Of a stretch of DNA of 64,000 bases, positions 54,976 through 63,426 are shown in pieces. Origin of the DNA: Nocardia beijingensis NBRC 16342. Lineage in GTDB: Bacteria > Actinomycetota > Actinomycetes > Mycobacteriales > Mycobacteriaceae. Within the stretch, counting starts at the first letter, position 1. Every line of letters begins with the position of its first letter. The stretch lies in contig NZ_BDBC01000031.1 in the NCBI RefSeq assembly GCF_001612785.1, positions 62,001 to 126,000 of the forward strand. Direction: 5' to 3'. The position numbers and the translations under genes were made by a program. Below the pieces are notes generated by a model. It was not told the origin of the DNA. It did not search any database and saw only the letters and a list, made by a program, of their open reading frames with translations.

Positions 54976-56566
54976 CGCGTCCTCCGCGAGTGGCGAGTGT
55001 GCGCAGGATCGCCGAGCGGCCTTGGCTGGGGACCGTCTGCAAGGAGTGCCCGGCACCGGCCCACTGACGAACCAGCCTGTTCGCCGCGATCCACCCGGTG
55101 GTCGCGGCGCGTTCCATCAGAGCTACCGGCAGGTCGACGCGGATGCCATCGCCTGCCAGGACCAATCGCGGGTGCGGAGTCGAGATGCCGGGCCGTCGAG
55201 CGAAGTCTCCGGGAGCGAATCGTGGGCAATCCTGCCGCCACAGCATGTTCTCCCCCACGATGCGGGCTTCGGCCGTCTCGGGGTAGAGACGGTGCAGCCG
55301 GGCCAGCATCCGGCTGCGGACCTCGGCACGCGCGTCGTCGGGCGGTATCTCGTCCGCGACGGCGTACGCGTGCAATTCGATCACGCTTCCCCCGCTTCCG
55401 CGCGCCCAGTCCGCTGCTTGCTTCTCGTACTTGCTCACCACGCTGATGTTGTCGAGCGGATCCAGGTTTCCGGTGCCGAGGAAGCTCGGACGATCGGCGC
55501 GCATCGGCTGGTCCAGCCACAGGCGATGCACCGCGAAGGACGGTGCGACAGCCATTCGGGCTATCCGCGCACGCCATGGGCCGTCGCCGAGTGTCGGGGA
55601 CGCGGCGACGATCCGGCGCAACCCGGTGATATCGGCGGCCAGGACCACCGCGTCGGCGGCCGTCTCGGCGCCGGTGTCGTCGAGCACCCGGAACCCGCGC
55701 GTCTCGTCGGCATCGATGCGGTCCACGCAGACGCCGGTGTGAATGCGGACGGTGCCCGGCCGCTCGGGCACGCGGGGCGCGGTGAGGTAATCCGCGAGCG
55801 GCGTCCACAGGCTGACGTCGAAATTGTCCTCGGCCACATCGAACAGCAGGCCTTCGCTGGAGCCCAGGAAATAGATGTGGAACATCGTCGCCAGTTCGGC
55901 GGCGGACATGTGCTGGGGGGCGACGAAGAAGCTGCGGGAGAAGACGTCGAACGCGAGGTGGCGGGCCGCTTCGGGGAAGTTGACGCGACGCAGGAACGTT
56001 TCCGCGTCCAGGTGATCGATCCGGCGGTAGATGTCCGGAACCGAGACCGCGGCCAGCGGAGCCGCGGCGCGTGGGTCCATACGAATCAGATCGCGCAGTC
56101 GAAACGTCGGGCTGCGCAGTGCGAAGGCGAGCGCGTTCCACGGTGGAGTGCTCGGAAGATGACGGAAGGTGTCGCGGCGACCTTCGGCGTCGATGAGCGG
56201 ATAGTCGTCGAGTCGACGCAGCCTGCGCAGCTGCGGATCGGTACGCGCGAGCAATTTTCGGAGGTTGTAATACTGCGCGAAGAAGGCGTGGAAGCCGCGA
56301 TTCATCCCGACGGCGCTGCGGTCGGGGAGCCGCTCGTTCCAGCCGCCGACCCGCCCACCCAGGTACCGCTCGCGTTCGATGACCTCGACGTGAAACCCGC
56401 GCTCGGCCAGCCCCGTCGCGGCCGCCAAGCCCGCGATACCCGCACCGACGACAACGGCGCGCGGGCGGCGACCGTCGCGGCCGACGTCCCTGTGCCCCGC
56501 GGCCGCGGGATACCGGACGCGCCGGGGATCTCCGCGGCGCCGAGCAGCTGACGCATCGGACCTCAT
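54968..56566 (-). CDS. crtU: Carotene desaturase/methyltransferase CrtU (aromatic ring forming)
   Basis: 532 residues from the ATG at 56566, touching the crtYd stop. FAD motif AVVVGAGIAGLAAATGLAE and ERYLGGRVGGW; GMNRGFHAFFAQYYNLRKLL is the hallmark of CrtU, the enzyme that desaturates and migrates a methyl on the beta-ionone ring to make phi-type aromatic ends (isorenieratene). C-terminal LVLAGDGIRVDLPVALMERAA closes the FAD site. Coupled with cyclase and Rieske genes. A frame extension upstream to 56881 is only the cyclase gene read in another frame. Confidence 0.9.
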   Translation of the reverse strand: MRSDASAARRRGDPRRVRYPAAAGHRDVGRDGRRPRAVVVGAGIAGLAAATGLAERGFHVEVIERERYLGGRVGGWNERLPDRSAVGMNRGFHAFFAQYYNLRKLLARTDPQLRRLRRLDDYPLIDAEGRRDTFRHLPSTPPWNALAFALRSPTFRLRDLIRMDPRAAAPLAAVSVPDIYRRIDHLDAETFLRRVNFPEAARHLAFDVFSRSFFVAPQHMSAAELATMFHIYFLGSSEGLLFDVAEDNFDVSLWTPLADYLTAPRVPERPGTVRIHTGVCVDRIDADETRGFRVLDDTGAETAADAVVLAADITGLRRIVAASPTLGDGPWRARIARMAVAPSFAVHRLWLDQPMRADRPSFLGTGNLDPLDNISVVSKYEKQAADWARGSGGSVIELHAYAVADEIPPDDARAEVRSRMLARLHRLYPETAEARIVGENMLWRQDCPRFAPGDFARRPGISTPHPRLVLAGDGIRVDLPVALMERAATTGWIAANRLVRQWAGAGHSLQTVPSQGRSAILRTLATRGGRDE

Positions 56567-56895
56567 CACCGCACACCTTCCTGCCGCTGCCTTGCCCGCT
56601 CCCAGGCCAGAAGTACCGAGGTCACCAAGACGAAGCCGAACAAAAAGTCCTCCACCGGGATATCCCAGGGGAATCGAAGCCCGAGGACGTGGTCCGGGTT
56701 GTACCGCACGATCGGCGCGTCGAGCCGGGTCAACCACCCGTCGACGGGGATCTGAAAACTCAGGACGATCAGCATCGTCAACCAGTAGCCGGGTCGCCGG
56801 AACAGCCCGGTCCGCAACAGCGTGCACTCGACCAGGCACACCACCACGACCGCCGTGACGACGGGCAGCGTATATCCCCAACCCGCCGCGTTCAT
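56566..56895 (-). CDS. crtYd: Heterodimeric lycopene cyclase subunit CrtYd
   Basis: 109 residues, three transmembrane helices. NPDHVLGLRFPWDIPVEDFL contains the conserved PxE/PVEDF motif of CrtYd-type cyclase domains. The start overlaps the crtYc stop by ATGA. Together with CrtYc it cyclises lycopene ends to beta-rings in the membrane. Confidence 0.9.
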   Translation of the reverse strand: MNAAGWGYTLPVVTAVVVVCLVECTLLRTGLFRRPGYWLTMLIVLSFQIPVDGWLTRLDAPIVRYNPDHVLGLRFPWDIPVEDFLFGFVLVTSVLLAWERARQRQEGVR

Positions 56896-57245
56896 CGTCG
56901 CGGCTCTTCCGACAGGCTTCCGCTGCCGCGGTGGCGAGCGACGCCGAGCAGCGTTTCGACCGCGTTGTAGGTCAGCAGCCCGCACAGTGGGATGACGAGG
57001 AAGAACAGCAGTTCTTCCAGCGGAATAGCTCCGGGCAGGAACACACCCAGCAGATAACGCGAGTTGTAGTCCCACACCCCGCCGGCGATCGCCACCAGGT
57101 CCCAGACGACGAACAACGTCACGATGGGCAGCAGGGCGCCGAGCAGCAGCCGGGGCCTGCGATAGACACCGGCCCCGAGGAACTCCAGCGGAGCGGTCAG
57201 CGCCAGACAGGCGATGAGAACGAAGAGATAACGCCAATGGTCCAT
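56892..57245 (-). CDS. crtYc: Heterodimeric lycopene cyclase subunit CrtYc
   Basis: 117 residues, three transmembrane helices. WDYNSRYLLGVFLPGAIPLE then ELLFF has the PLEE motif of CrtYc. Eleven bases after crtB. Two-gene cyclases of this kind are typical of Gram-positive actinobacteria. Confidence 0.9.
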   Translation of the reverse strand: MDHWRYLFVLIACLALTAPLEFLGAGVYRRPRLLLGALLPIVTLFVVWDLVAIAGGVWDYNSRYLLGVFLPGAIPLEELLFFLVIPLCGLLTYNAVETLLGVARHRGSGSLSEEPRR

Positions 57246-57255
57246 CGCAACCACC

Positions 57256-58308
57256 TCACGTATGTTCGCGCGCATCGGCGGCATCGCGCGGTGATGCGGA
57301 TGTGTCCGCTGTCGCGCGGCCTGTGTTCGACCGAGCCGGTCCGGCAGGCCGCCGCGCCCACCACGCGCGGAGCTGGCCCGCCGCGCCGACCTGTAGTCTT
57401 CGACCGGTTCCGACTCGGGCACGTCGGCCGAACACTTCGAAATCCGCGGCTTCGATGCGGTCGAGTATCTCTGAGTACAGCGTCGCCGCCGTCGTCACGC
57501 ATGGCCGCGAGCGAGGTGCCAGCAATGCGATCCCCTCCCGCGCGTGAGCGTAGATCTGCCTGGTGATCGCGTGTTGTGCCGCCAACGCGCGGCGCACTCG
57601 CGGCTCGCTGCGGCGATGTCGGCGGCACCAGCACAGCAACTCCCGGTCCACACCGTGTGCGGCCAGTTCATCGGCGGGCAGATACACGCGGTTACGAGCC
57701 AGGTCCTCATCGACATCGCGGAGGAAGTTCGTCAACTGGAAAGCCTTGCCGAGGGCGGCGGCGTACGGCGCGGCCGCCGCCGTGTCCGTGGCGCCCAGCA
57801 CCGGCAGCAGCTGTAGCCCGATCGCCTCCGCCGATCCGTAGACATAGCGGTCCAGCGCCGCGCGGTCCGGGTAGTCGGTGACCGAAAGATCCAGACGCAT
57901 CGAGGCCAGGAACGCGCTGAACAGATGGTTCGGTATCCGATAGACCTGCGCGGTGTGCAGCACCGCGGCCAGTACCGGATCGCCACCGGTGTCCCCGGTT
58001 TCGAATTGCCGTGCGAGTGTGTCGAGTCGGGCCGTGCGTTCGGTGGTCGACGACCGCGGGGCGAAGTCGTCCAAGATGTCGTCGGCGCGCCGTGCGAACC
58101 CGTACAGCGCGTGCACGGCGGGACGCTGATCGGGTGCGAGCAATCGAGTGGCGAGGAAGAAGGTCCTCCCATGGCGAGCGTTGAGTTCCCGGCAGATCCG
58201 ATACGACCGCCGCAGTCCCGGCCCCGCGATGCCCGCGGCGTCGAGTTCTGTACGCATCATGTCCGTCTCCTCAACAGCCGAAGGGCGAGCATCGGGCAGC
58301 ACCGTCAT
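57256..58308 (-). CDS. crtB: Phytoene synthase CrtB
   Basis: 350 residues. Head-to-head condensation of two GGPP to phytoene. Aspartate motifs YGFARRADDILDDF and FLRDVDEDLARNRVYLP bind Mg-diphosphate; GSAEAIGLQLLPVLG is also conserved. The C-terminal 50 residues are Arg/Ala/Pro-rich and beyond the usual end. The start overlaps the glycosyltransferase stop by ATGA. Confidence 0.93.
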   Translation of the reverse strand: MTVLPDARPSAVEETDMMRTELDAAGIAGPGLRRSYRICRELNARHGRTFFLATRLLAPDQRPAVHALYGFARRADDILDDFAPRSSTTERTARLDTLARQFETGDTGGDPVLAAVLHTAQVYRIPNHLFSAFLASMRLDLSVTDYPDRAALDRYVYGSAEAIGLQLLPVLGATDTAAAAPYAAALGKAFQLTNFLRDVDEDLARNRVYLPADELAAHGVDRELLCWCRRHRRSEPRVRRALAAQHAITRQIYAHAREGIALLAPRSRPCVTTAATLYSEILDRIEAADFEVFGRRARVGTGRRLQVGAAGQLRAWWARRPAGPARSNTGRATADTSASPRDAADAREHT

Positions 58309-59633
58309 TCCTCGTTTCTTTCCGCCGGATACCGTTGCCGGGCGGCCGGTGCGGGTACGGCGGGCCGCCGACCTGATGTCACTTCGGACAACACAGCCGC
58401 GACCGTGTCGAAGGGGGACCGGTTCCCGATCTCCGACGCCAACCGGTTCGCCGCGTCACGGAAGCTGCCCGAACTCAGCACCCGGTCGACCGCTGCTGTG
58501 ATGGCAGCGGGCTGTGGCCGTGCGGTGCCGAGATTGATTCCCACGCCTGCGTATGCCACGCGGGCAGCGGTTTCAGGCTTGTCCGCAGTATCGCCCGCGA
58601 CGATCAACGGCACACCATGGCGCAGGGCTTGGTTCACCCCACCGTAGCCACCATTCGTGATCATCAGATCGACGCGCGGCAAGAGACGGTCGTACGGGAT
58701 GAAATCGGCGGCATATGCGTTCGCGGGCAGCGGCCCGAGCGGTGTGTGGGAGCCGCCGGTGCACGCGACGACCAAGACATCGGGGCGATGGCTCAAAGCG
58801 GTCAGGGAAGGGCGGAGCAACTGATCGAAATACCGGTTGTCCCATGTTCCCTGGGTGACATGGACGATCGTTTCGGCGCTTTCCGCTGTGGGCAACCGAC
58901 TCGGCATGGCGGCATCCATGGCCGCAGGCGTCGGAATTGGTCCGGTGAACACCACCGACGGCGGCAGATCATGTCGCGGATATTCGAATCCGGGCACAGT
59001 GAACTGCATTATCCGATCGGCGAGCAGAGGCCAGTCGAGCAGGAAAACCGGCGCGGGCCCGACGCCGAGTGCGCGCAGCATTACATCGAATGTCGCCTGA
59101 ACACCACGAAAGAGCACCTGTTGTACAAACCGGTTCATGGACGTGTAGTCACGACCCGCTCGCGGCTGCCATCCGGTCCCGAACGGCGGGCAGTCCGCAC
59201 TGGACAGCATCAACGGAACGACGCCGCAGGCAATCACCGGCGGGCGTTCCCGCTGCGCCAAGAGCAGCGGAACGGCCCCGGTGAACATCACATCGACCAG
59301 GACGGCATCGAAGTCCGCGCGGTTCAGCTCAGCGCACAACGCACGGTGCTGGGCGGGGAGCGGCGCGAGAAAGGCGGACTGCAACTCCGCTCGGCCGATC
59401 CGCCACCGCTGAATCAGACCGGACGCCCGACCACGCGGCGGTGCGGCGCGGACCACCTCGGCATCGCGAGGAAGCTCGGAGAATTCGATACCGCGCGCTC
59501 GAATGGATGCGCCGAACGCGGCTCCGGTGAGCAAGCGAACCTGATTCCCACGTCGCCGCAAATCGGCCGCGACAGCCTGCATGGGTGCCACATGCCCGGA
59601 TATCGGACTCGCCGCCAGCAGGTATCGAGCCAT
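58305..59633 (-). CDS. UDP-glycosyltransferase, GT1/MGT-like (carotenoid-operon)
   Basis: 442 residues. N-terminal LLAASPISGHVAPMQAVAAD binds the acceptor; C-terminal DFIPYDRLLPRVDLMITNGG then YGGVNQALRHGVPLIVAGD is the GT-B donor-sugar motif. MGT-like enzymes glycosylate natural products; CrtX-type relatives glycosylate hydroxycarotenoids. As first gene of the carotenoid operon, coupled to crtB, it probably adds sugar to a hydroxylated carotenoid. 59634-59928 upstream holds no gene. Confidence 0.88.
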   Translation of the reverse strand: MARYLLAASPISGHVAPMQAVAADLRRRGNQVRLLTGAAFGASIRARGIEFSELPRDAEVVRAAPPRGRASGLIQRWRIGRAELQSAFLAPLPAQHRALCAELNRADFDAVLVDVMFTGAVPLLLAQRERPPVIACGVVPLMLSSADCPPFGTGWQPRAGRDYTSMNRFVQQVLFRGVQATFDVMLRALGVGPAPVFLLDWPLLADRIMQFTVPGFEYPRHDLPPSVVFTGPIPTPAAMDAAMPSRLPTAESAETIVHVTQGTWDNRYFDQLLRPSLTALSHRPDVLVVACTGGSHTPLGPLPANAYAADFIPYDRLLPRVDLMITNGGYGGVNQALRHGVPLIVAGDTADKPETAARVAYAGVGINLGTARPQPAAITAAVDRVLSSGSFRDAANRLASEIGNRSPFDTVAAVLSEVTSGRRPAVPAPAARQRYPAERNEE

Positions 59634-59928
59634 ATCCGGGTTCCTTCGCTGCTCTCTCGAGACATCGCAATGGGTTCAAGCGTGGCCGCCGTACCGGTCG
59701 TCGGCTCCATATCGCCGACTCGCGCCCATGGGTTTTCTTATCCGCGCGATTTCGGGTTCACCGTGAAAGCAAATGCGGGTGCGCACCCGCACATCCAGAT
59801 CGATTGTGTCGCATTTTGACGAGGTATCGGATCGAACGCGAAGAAGACACGCCGATTCGGCGCGGCTAGCAACGCACCCTCCGGAGCGTGCTCGGCGCAG
59901 CGGACGGCCACGCGAGGCCCGGGGAAGG

Positions 59929-60591
59929 TCAGGCTCGGCGGGGGGCGACGAGGCCGGATTCGTAGGCCAAGACGACCAGCTGGGCGCGGTCGCGGGCGTG
60001 CAGCTTGGTCATGGCCCGGCTGACGTGGGTCTTGGCGGTCAGTGGGCTGATCACCAAGTGCTCGGCGATCTCGTCGTTCGACAGGCCCCGGGCGACCAGC
60101 GTGACCACCTCTCGCTCGCGGTTGGTCAGCTCGGCCAGACCGGGAGCCTCCCTGGAGTCCAGTGGCCGGCTGACGTACCGGTTGATCAGTTTGCGGGTGA
60201 TCGACGGCGCGAGCAGCGCGTCACCGCGGGCCGCGACCCGCACGGCGTACAGGAAGTCCTCCGGATGAATGTCCTTGACCAGGAACCCGGCCGCACCCGC
60301 GCGCAGGGCGTCGAAGACGTACTCGTCCAGGCCGTAATTGGTCAGTATCACCACGTGCACCCCGGTCAAGGCCGGGTCGGCGGCGATGCGCCGGGTCGCC
60401 TCGATGCCGTCTGCAACTGGCATCTGGATGTCCACGAGTGCGATGTCGGGGTGGTGTTCGCGGGCCAGCTCGACGCCCCGCGCGCCGTCGGCGGCCTCGG
60501 CCACCACCTCGATATCGTCCTCCGCATCGAGCAGCGCGCGGAACCCGCTACGGATCAGCGCTTGGTCGTCGACGAGCAGGACGCGGATCAC
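59929..60591 (-). CDS. NarL/FixJ-family response regulator
   Basis: 220 residues. VLLVDDQALIRSGFRALLDA, phosphoacceptor Asp in IALVDIQMPVADG, LTNYG switch and KDIHPED. LuxR HTH: LTNREREVVTLVARGLSNDE then LTAKTHVSRAMTKL. The start overlaps the kinase stop by ATGA. Targets unknown; the small membrane protein and hydrolase beyond are candidates. Confidence 0.94.
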   Translation of the reverse strand: MIRVLLVDDQALIRSGFRALLDAEDDIEVVAEAADGARGVELAREHHPDIALVDIQMPVADGIEATRRIAADPALTGVHVVILTNYGLDEYVFDALRAGAAGFLVKDIHPEDFLYAVRVAARGDALLAPSITRKLINRYVSRPLDSREAPGLAELTNREREVVTLVARGLSNDEIAEHLVISPLTAKTHVSRAMTKLHARDRAQLVVLAYESGLVAPRRA

Positions 60592-61670
60592 CGGGCGCGC
60601 TCCACAGGTAGCTCGGCACGGACGGTGAAACCGCCCTCGCCGCGGGGCGCCGCGTGTAACCGGCCACCGAGGGCGGTGACCCGCTCGCTCATCCCGAGCA
60701 GCCCCACGCCGGGCACCGGTGTGGCGTCCGGTGTGGCTCGGCCGTCGTCGTCCACTCGGATCACCAGGGCGTCGGGACGGTGTTCGATGTGGACCGCCGC
60801 GGTGCGGGCGGCGGCGTGCCGGGTGATGTTGGTCAGCGATTCCTGGACGATCCGGTAGGCGGTCCGGTCCACGGCCGCGGGCAGGGCCTCGCGCTGCCCC
60901 TCGATCGTCAACCTCGCGTCCAGGCCGGTCGCGCGGACTCCGTCCACCAGCGCAGGCACGTGATCGAGCCCGTGCGACGGTTCGCGGTCATCGCGCAGGG
61001 CCTCCAGTGTGGCCCGCAGCTCCCGGGATGCCTCGCGGCCTGCCGCCAGGATCGCCAGCAGCGCCTCGGGGACCTGCTCGCCGCGCCTGCGAGCCAGATG
61101 TACGGCTACCTCGGCTTGCAACTTGATCACCGAGATCTGATGGGTCAGGGAGTCGTGCAACTCTCGCGCGATATACAGGCGTTCCTCGTCGGCTCGCCGC
61201 CGCGCGGTCTCCTCACGGGTGCGCTCCGCCTCCTCTGCCCGCCGCTCGGCCTGCCGCAGCGCTTCGCCCGCCGCGCCGGCGGCGACCAACCACGCCAGTT
61301 GCAGGACGCCCCGGGTCTCCACGAACGCCTCGCCCATGAGGAGCCCGCGCGGTGCGATCAGCAACGCGAACGGCATGACGAGCACCATGAGCACCGACCC
61401 CGCCACGGCCGCCACTCGGCGCCCCGCACGGAACGCCGCGTACACGGCGAACAAGAACGCGACCGCGGGCACATCCACCCCGAGGGCCTGGTATGCCAGC
61501 GCGGTCACCCCCGTCACCGCCAGCACCACGACCGGCGCCCGGCGGCTCGCGGCCAACGAAAGCCCGCCGACGACCAGCAGTACCCACCCGGCCGGCGGCC
61601 CCGACAGCCCCGAAACGAGCTGGAACACCGCGACGCCCACCGCGATCGCCCAGTCCCGAAGCCGTTCCAT
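60588..61670 (-). CDS. Membrane sensor histidine kinase (NarX/DesK type)
   Basis: 360 residues. Five or so transmembrane helices in the first 150 residues, a coiled coil rich in Glu/Arg, then IARELHDSLTHQISVI with the phosphoacceptor His, QESLTNITRHA (N box), VDDDGRA (G1) and GLLGMSERV (G2). Translationally coupled to the response regulator. Confidence 0.94.
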   Translation of the reverse strand: MERLRDWAIAVGVAVFQLVSGLSGPPAGWVLLVVGGLSLAASRRAPVVVLAVTGVTALAYQALGVDVPAVAFLFAVYAAFRAGRRVAAVAGSVLMVLVMPFALLIAPRGLLMGEAFVETRGVLQLAWLVAAGAAGEALRQAERRAEEAERTREETARRRADEERLYIARELHDSLTHQISVIKLQAEVAVHLARRRGEQVPEALLAILAAGREASRELRATLEALRDDREPSHGLDHVPALVDGVRATGLDARLTIEGQREALPAAVDRTAYRIVQESLTNITRHAAARTAAVHIEHRPDALVIRVDDDGRATPDATPVPGVGLLGMSERVTALGGRLHAAPRGEGGFTVRAELPVERAR

Positions 61671-61862
61671 GGCTGCACCCTAACCCGATGTCCGCACGGG
61701 GAAGTCGTCCACGGGAATGATCACCATCTACCGCATACGCAGTACTTCCGCTGGTTCCTACGCCCTCGGTGGCAGCGTGAAGTTCCTGCGTGCGCAGGAC
61801 GACCGGAAGTGGTCCGGCAGAGAGGATGGGCTTCGCCCCAGTCGTCGAAGAAGGAACACGTC

Positions 61863-62207
61863 ATGTCCGTTTCCCATCTGCTCGCCACCTCGGAGGTCCT
61901 TGCCCAGGCGGGCAGCTCCGGGTTGACCCCCGGGCGCTTCTGGTCGCTGGTCGGTGTCGCGCTGGGGCTGCTAGGAGTCGTCACCGGCGTGCGCGTCCTC
62001 ATCCACCGCGCTGGACGCCGCGGGGCGATCACCGCGCTGACTGCCGGAGTGACCGGCCTCGCGCTCGGCGGACTGGTGGTGGCCGCCGCCGAAGGCGGAC
62101 CGGGCACCGGATACGGAATCGTCGGCGGCTTCGTGGCCTTGGCCGTCGGGCTGGTCGCCGCCATCCTCGGCACGGTCGCCTTGAAGAGGAACCCGTTGCC
62201 CCGGTGA
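61863..62207 (+). CDS. Small membrane protein (DUF6223-like)
   Basis: 114 residues with three hydrophobic helices (RFWSLVGVALGLLGVVTGVR, AGVTGLALGGLVVAAAEG, VGGFVALAVGLVAAILGTV). Composition and order resemble DUF6223 proteins, which often sit beside NarL-type two-component systems. Divergent from the two-component operon. Function unknown. Confidence 0.7.
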   Translation: MSVSHLLATSEVLAQAGSSGLTPGRFWSLVGVALGLLGVVTGVRVLIHRAGRRGAITALTAGVTGLALGGLVVAAAEGGPGTGYGIVGGFVALAVGLVAAILGTVALKRNPLPR

Positions 62208-62335
62208 CCGCCCGCCGCCTCCGCGCACCGTGGCGATGTGGCATCGGCCCGGAGCCTCCGTAAAACCCGTTGGCGGGCCACGGCGGCCCTGCTAGCCTTC
62301 CGGAAGCCGTGCCAGAGAACGAGGAGGTGGTACCC

Positions 62336-62389
62336 GTGAACGCTGTATCTACATGGGTGCTCCCCTCTGGGGTCACGGTCGGGCGATAG
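62336..62389 (+). CDS. Possible 17-aa leader peptide
   Basis: GTG with GAGGAGGTGG upstream opens 17 codons (MNAVSTWVLPSGVTVGR if GTG is read as Met). It ends 46 bases before the hydrolase and is followed at once by a hairpin, an arrangement seen in attenuators. Confidence 0.4.
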   Translation: MNAVSTWVLPSGVTVGR

Positions 62390-62395
62390 GTCGTC

Positions 62396-62422
62396 CGGGA
62401 GCGCCGCTCGAGAGCACTCCCG
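62396..62422 (+). promoter_or_regulatory. Nested hairpin before the hydrolase gene
   Basis: Outer arms CGGGAG / CTCCCG and inner arms GCTC-GA-GAGC, just upstream of the GAAAGG ribosome site (about 62423) for the ATG at 62435. Could sequester or control ribosome access. Confidence 0.5.
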
Positions 62423-62434
62423 AAAGGCACGACC

Positions 62435-63166
62435 ATGCAATTCACTTCCGAACGACGTCTCGACGACGGCGTCCTCGAACGCGAATTCGCCCTCGGCGAC
62501 ATCCCCGGCATCCTGTGGACGCCCGAATCCGCTTCCGCACCGGTGCCGCTGATCCTGATGGGACAACCCGGCGGACTGCGTCGGATGTACCCTCGGCTGG
62601 TGGACAGAGCCCGGCACTCCGTAGCGGAGGGCTTCGCCGCGGCCACGATCGAACTCCCCGGCAGCGGTGACCGGCCCCCGTCGGCTGCCGCCGAGCAGGC
62701 CCGAGCCGACCTGCGCCGGGCGTTGGAGGGAGGCGGCCCGGTCGACGACGAGATCGTCGACCGGCTCGTCCTCCCACTGGTCGAAAAGGCGGTCCCGGAA
62801 TGGCGGGCCGCCCTGGATGCCCTCCTTTCGCTGCCCGAGATCGGCGGCCCGGTCGGATACTCGGGCGGGGTGATCGCCATAGGCATCCGGCTGGCGTTGG
62901 TCGAGCCGCGCATCTCGGCCGCCGCCCTGTTCGCCGGAAGTTTCGTGCCCCGCGGCATGTTCGAGGAGGCCCGGCAGATCACCATTCCGCTGCACGTCCT
63001 GCTCCAGTGGGACGACGAAGGAAACGACCGGCAGATGGCCCTGGACCTGTTCGACGCCTTCGGCTCCGAGGAGAAGACGCTGCACGCCAATATGGGCGGG
63101 CACACCGGCGTCCCGCAGTTCGAGGGGGACAACGCGAACCGGTTCTTCGCCCGACACCTGAAGTGA
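62435..63166 (+). CDS. Alpha/beta hydrolase
   Basis: 243 residues. PLILMGQPGGLRRMYPRLVD oxyanion region, GYSGG nucleophile elbow with Ser (Gly in place of the usual Met/Gln), DEGNDR acid region and GHTGVP with the catalytic His. No signal peptide. Esterase or acyl hydrolase, substrate unknown. Followed by a terminator. Confidence 0.88.
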   Translation: MQFTSERRLDDGVLEREFALGDIPGILWTPESASAPVPLILMGQPGGLRRMYPRLVDRARHSVAEGFAAATIELPGSGDRPPSAAAEQARADLRRALEGGGPVDDEIVDRLVLPLVEKAVPEWRAALDALLSLPEIGGPVGYSGGVIAIGIRLALVEPRISAAALFAGSFVPRGMFEEARQITIPLHVLLQWDDEGNDRQMALDLFDAFGSEEKTLHANMGGHTGVPQFEGDNANRFFARHLK

Positions 63167-63196
63167 CGCCGGGCTGTCGGACCGGCAGCAGGCACA

Positions 63197-63236
63197 GCCG
63201 CCCCGGCCATCGGCGATGCCGGCCGGTCGGGGCGGC
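63197..63236. terminator. Intrinsic terminator
   Basis: GC-rich hairpin with 9-bp perfect outer stem (GCCGCCCCG / CGGGGCGGC) and further pairing inside, 30 bases after the hydrolase stop. Confidence 0.75.
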
Positions 63237-63426
63237 GCCGCACATCCCCCGCGGTCGACACCGCGGGATACCGAGTTCATGGCGTGCGCGGGAGTGCGAT
63301 CTCGGCCGCACCGATGAATTCCGGGTGGGTCCTTCGTCAATGTCTCTGGATGGACCGAAGGAGATGATCATGGGCCTCCCATGGGCGGCAGACAGGTGAT
63401 CTCACAGATACGGAGAGGGACCAGGC

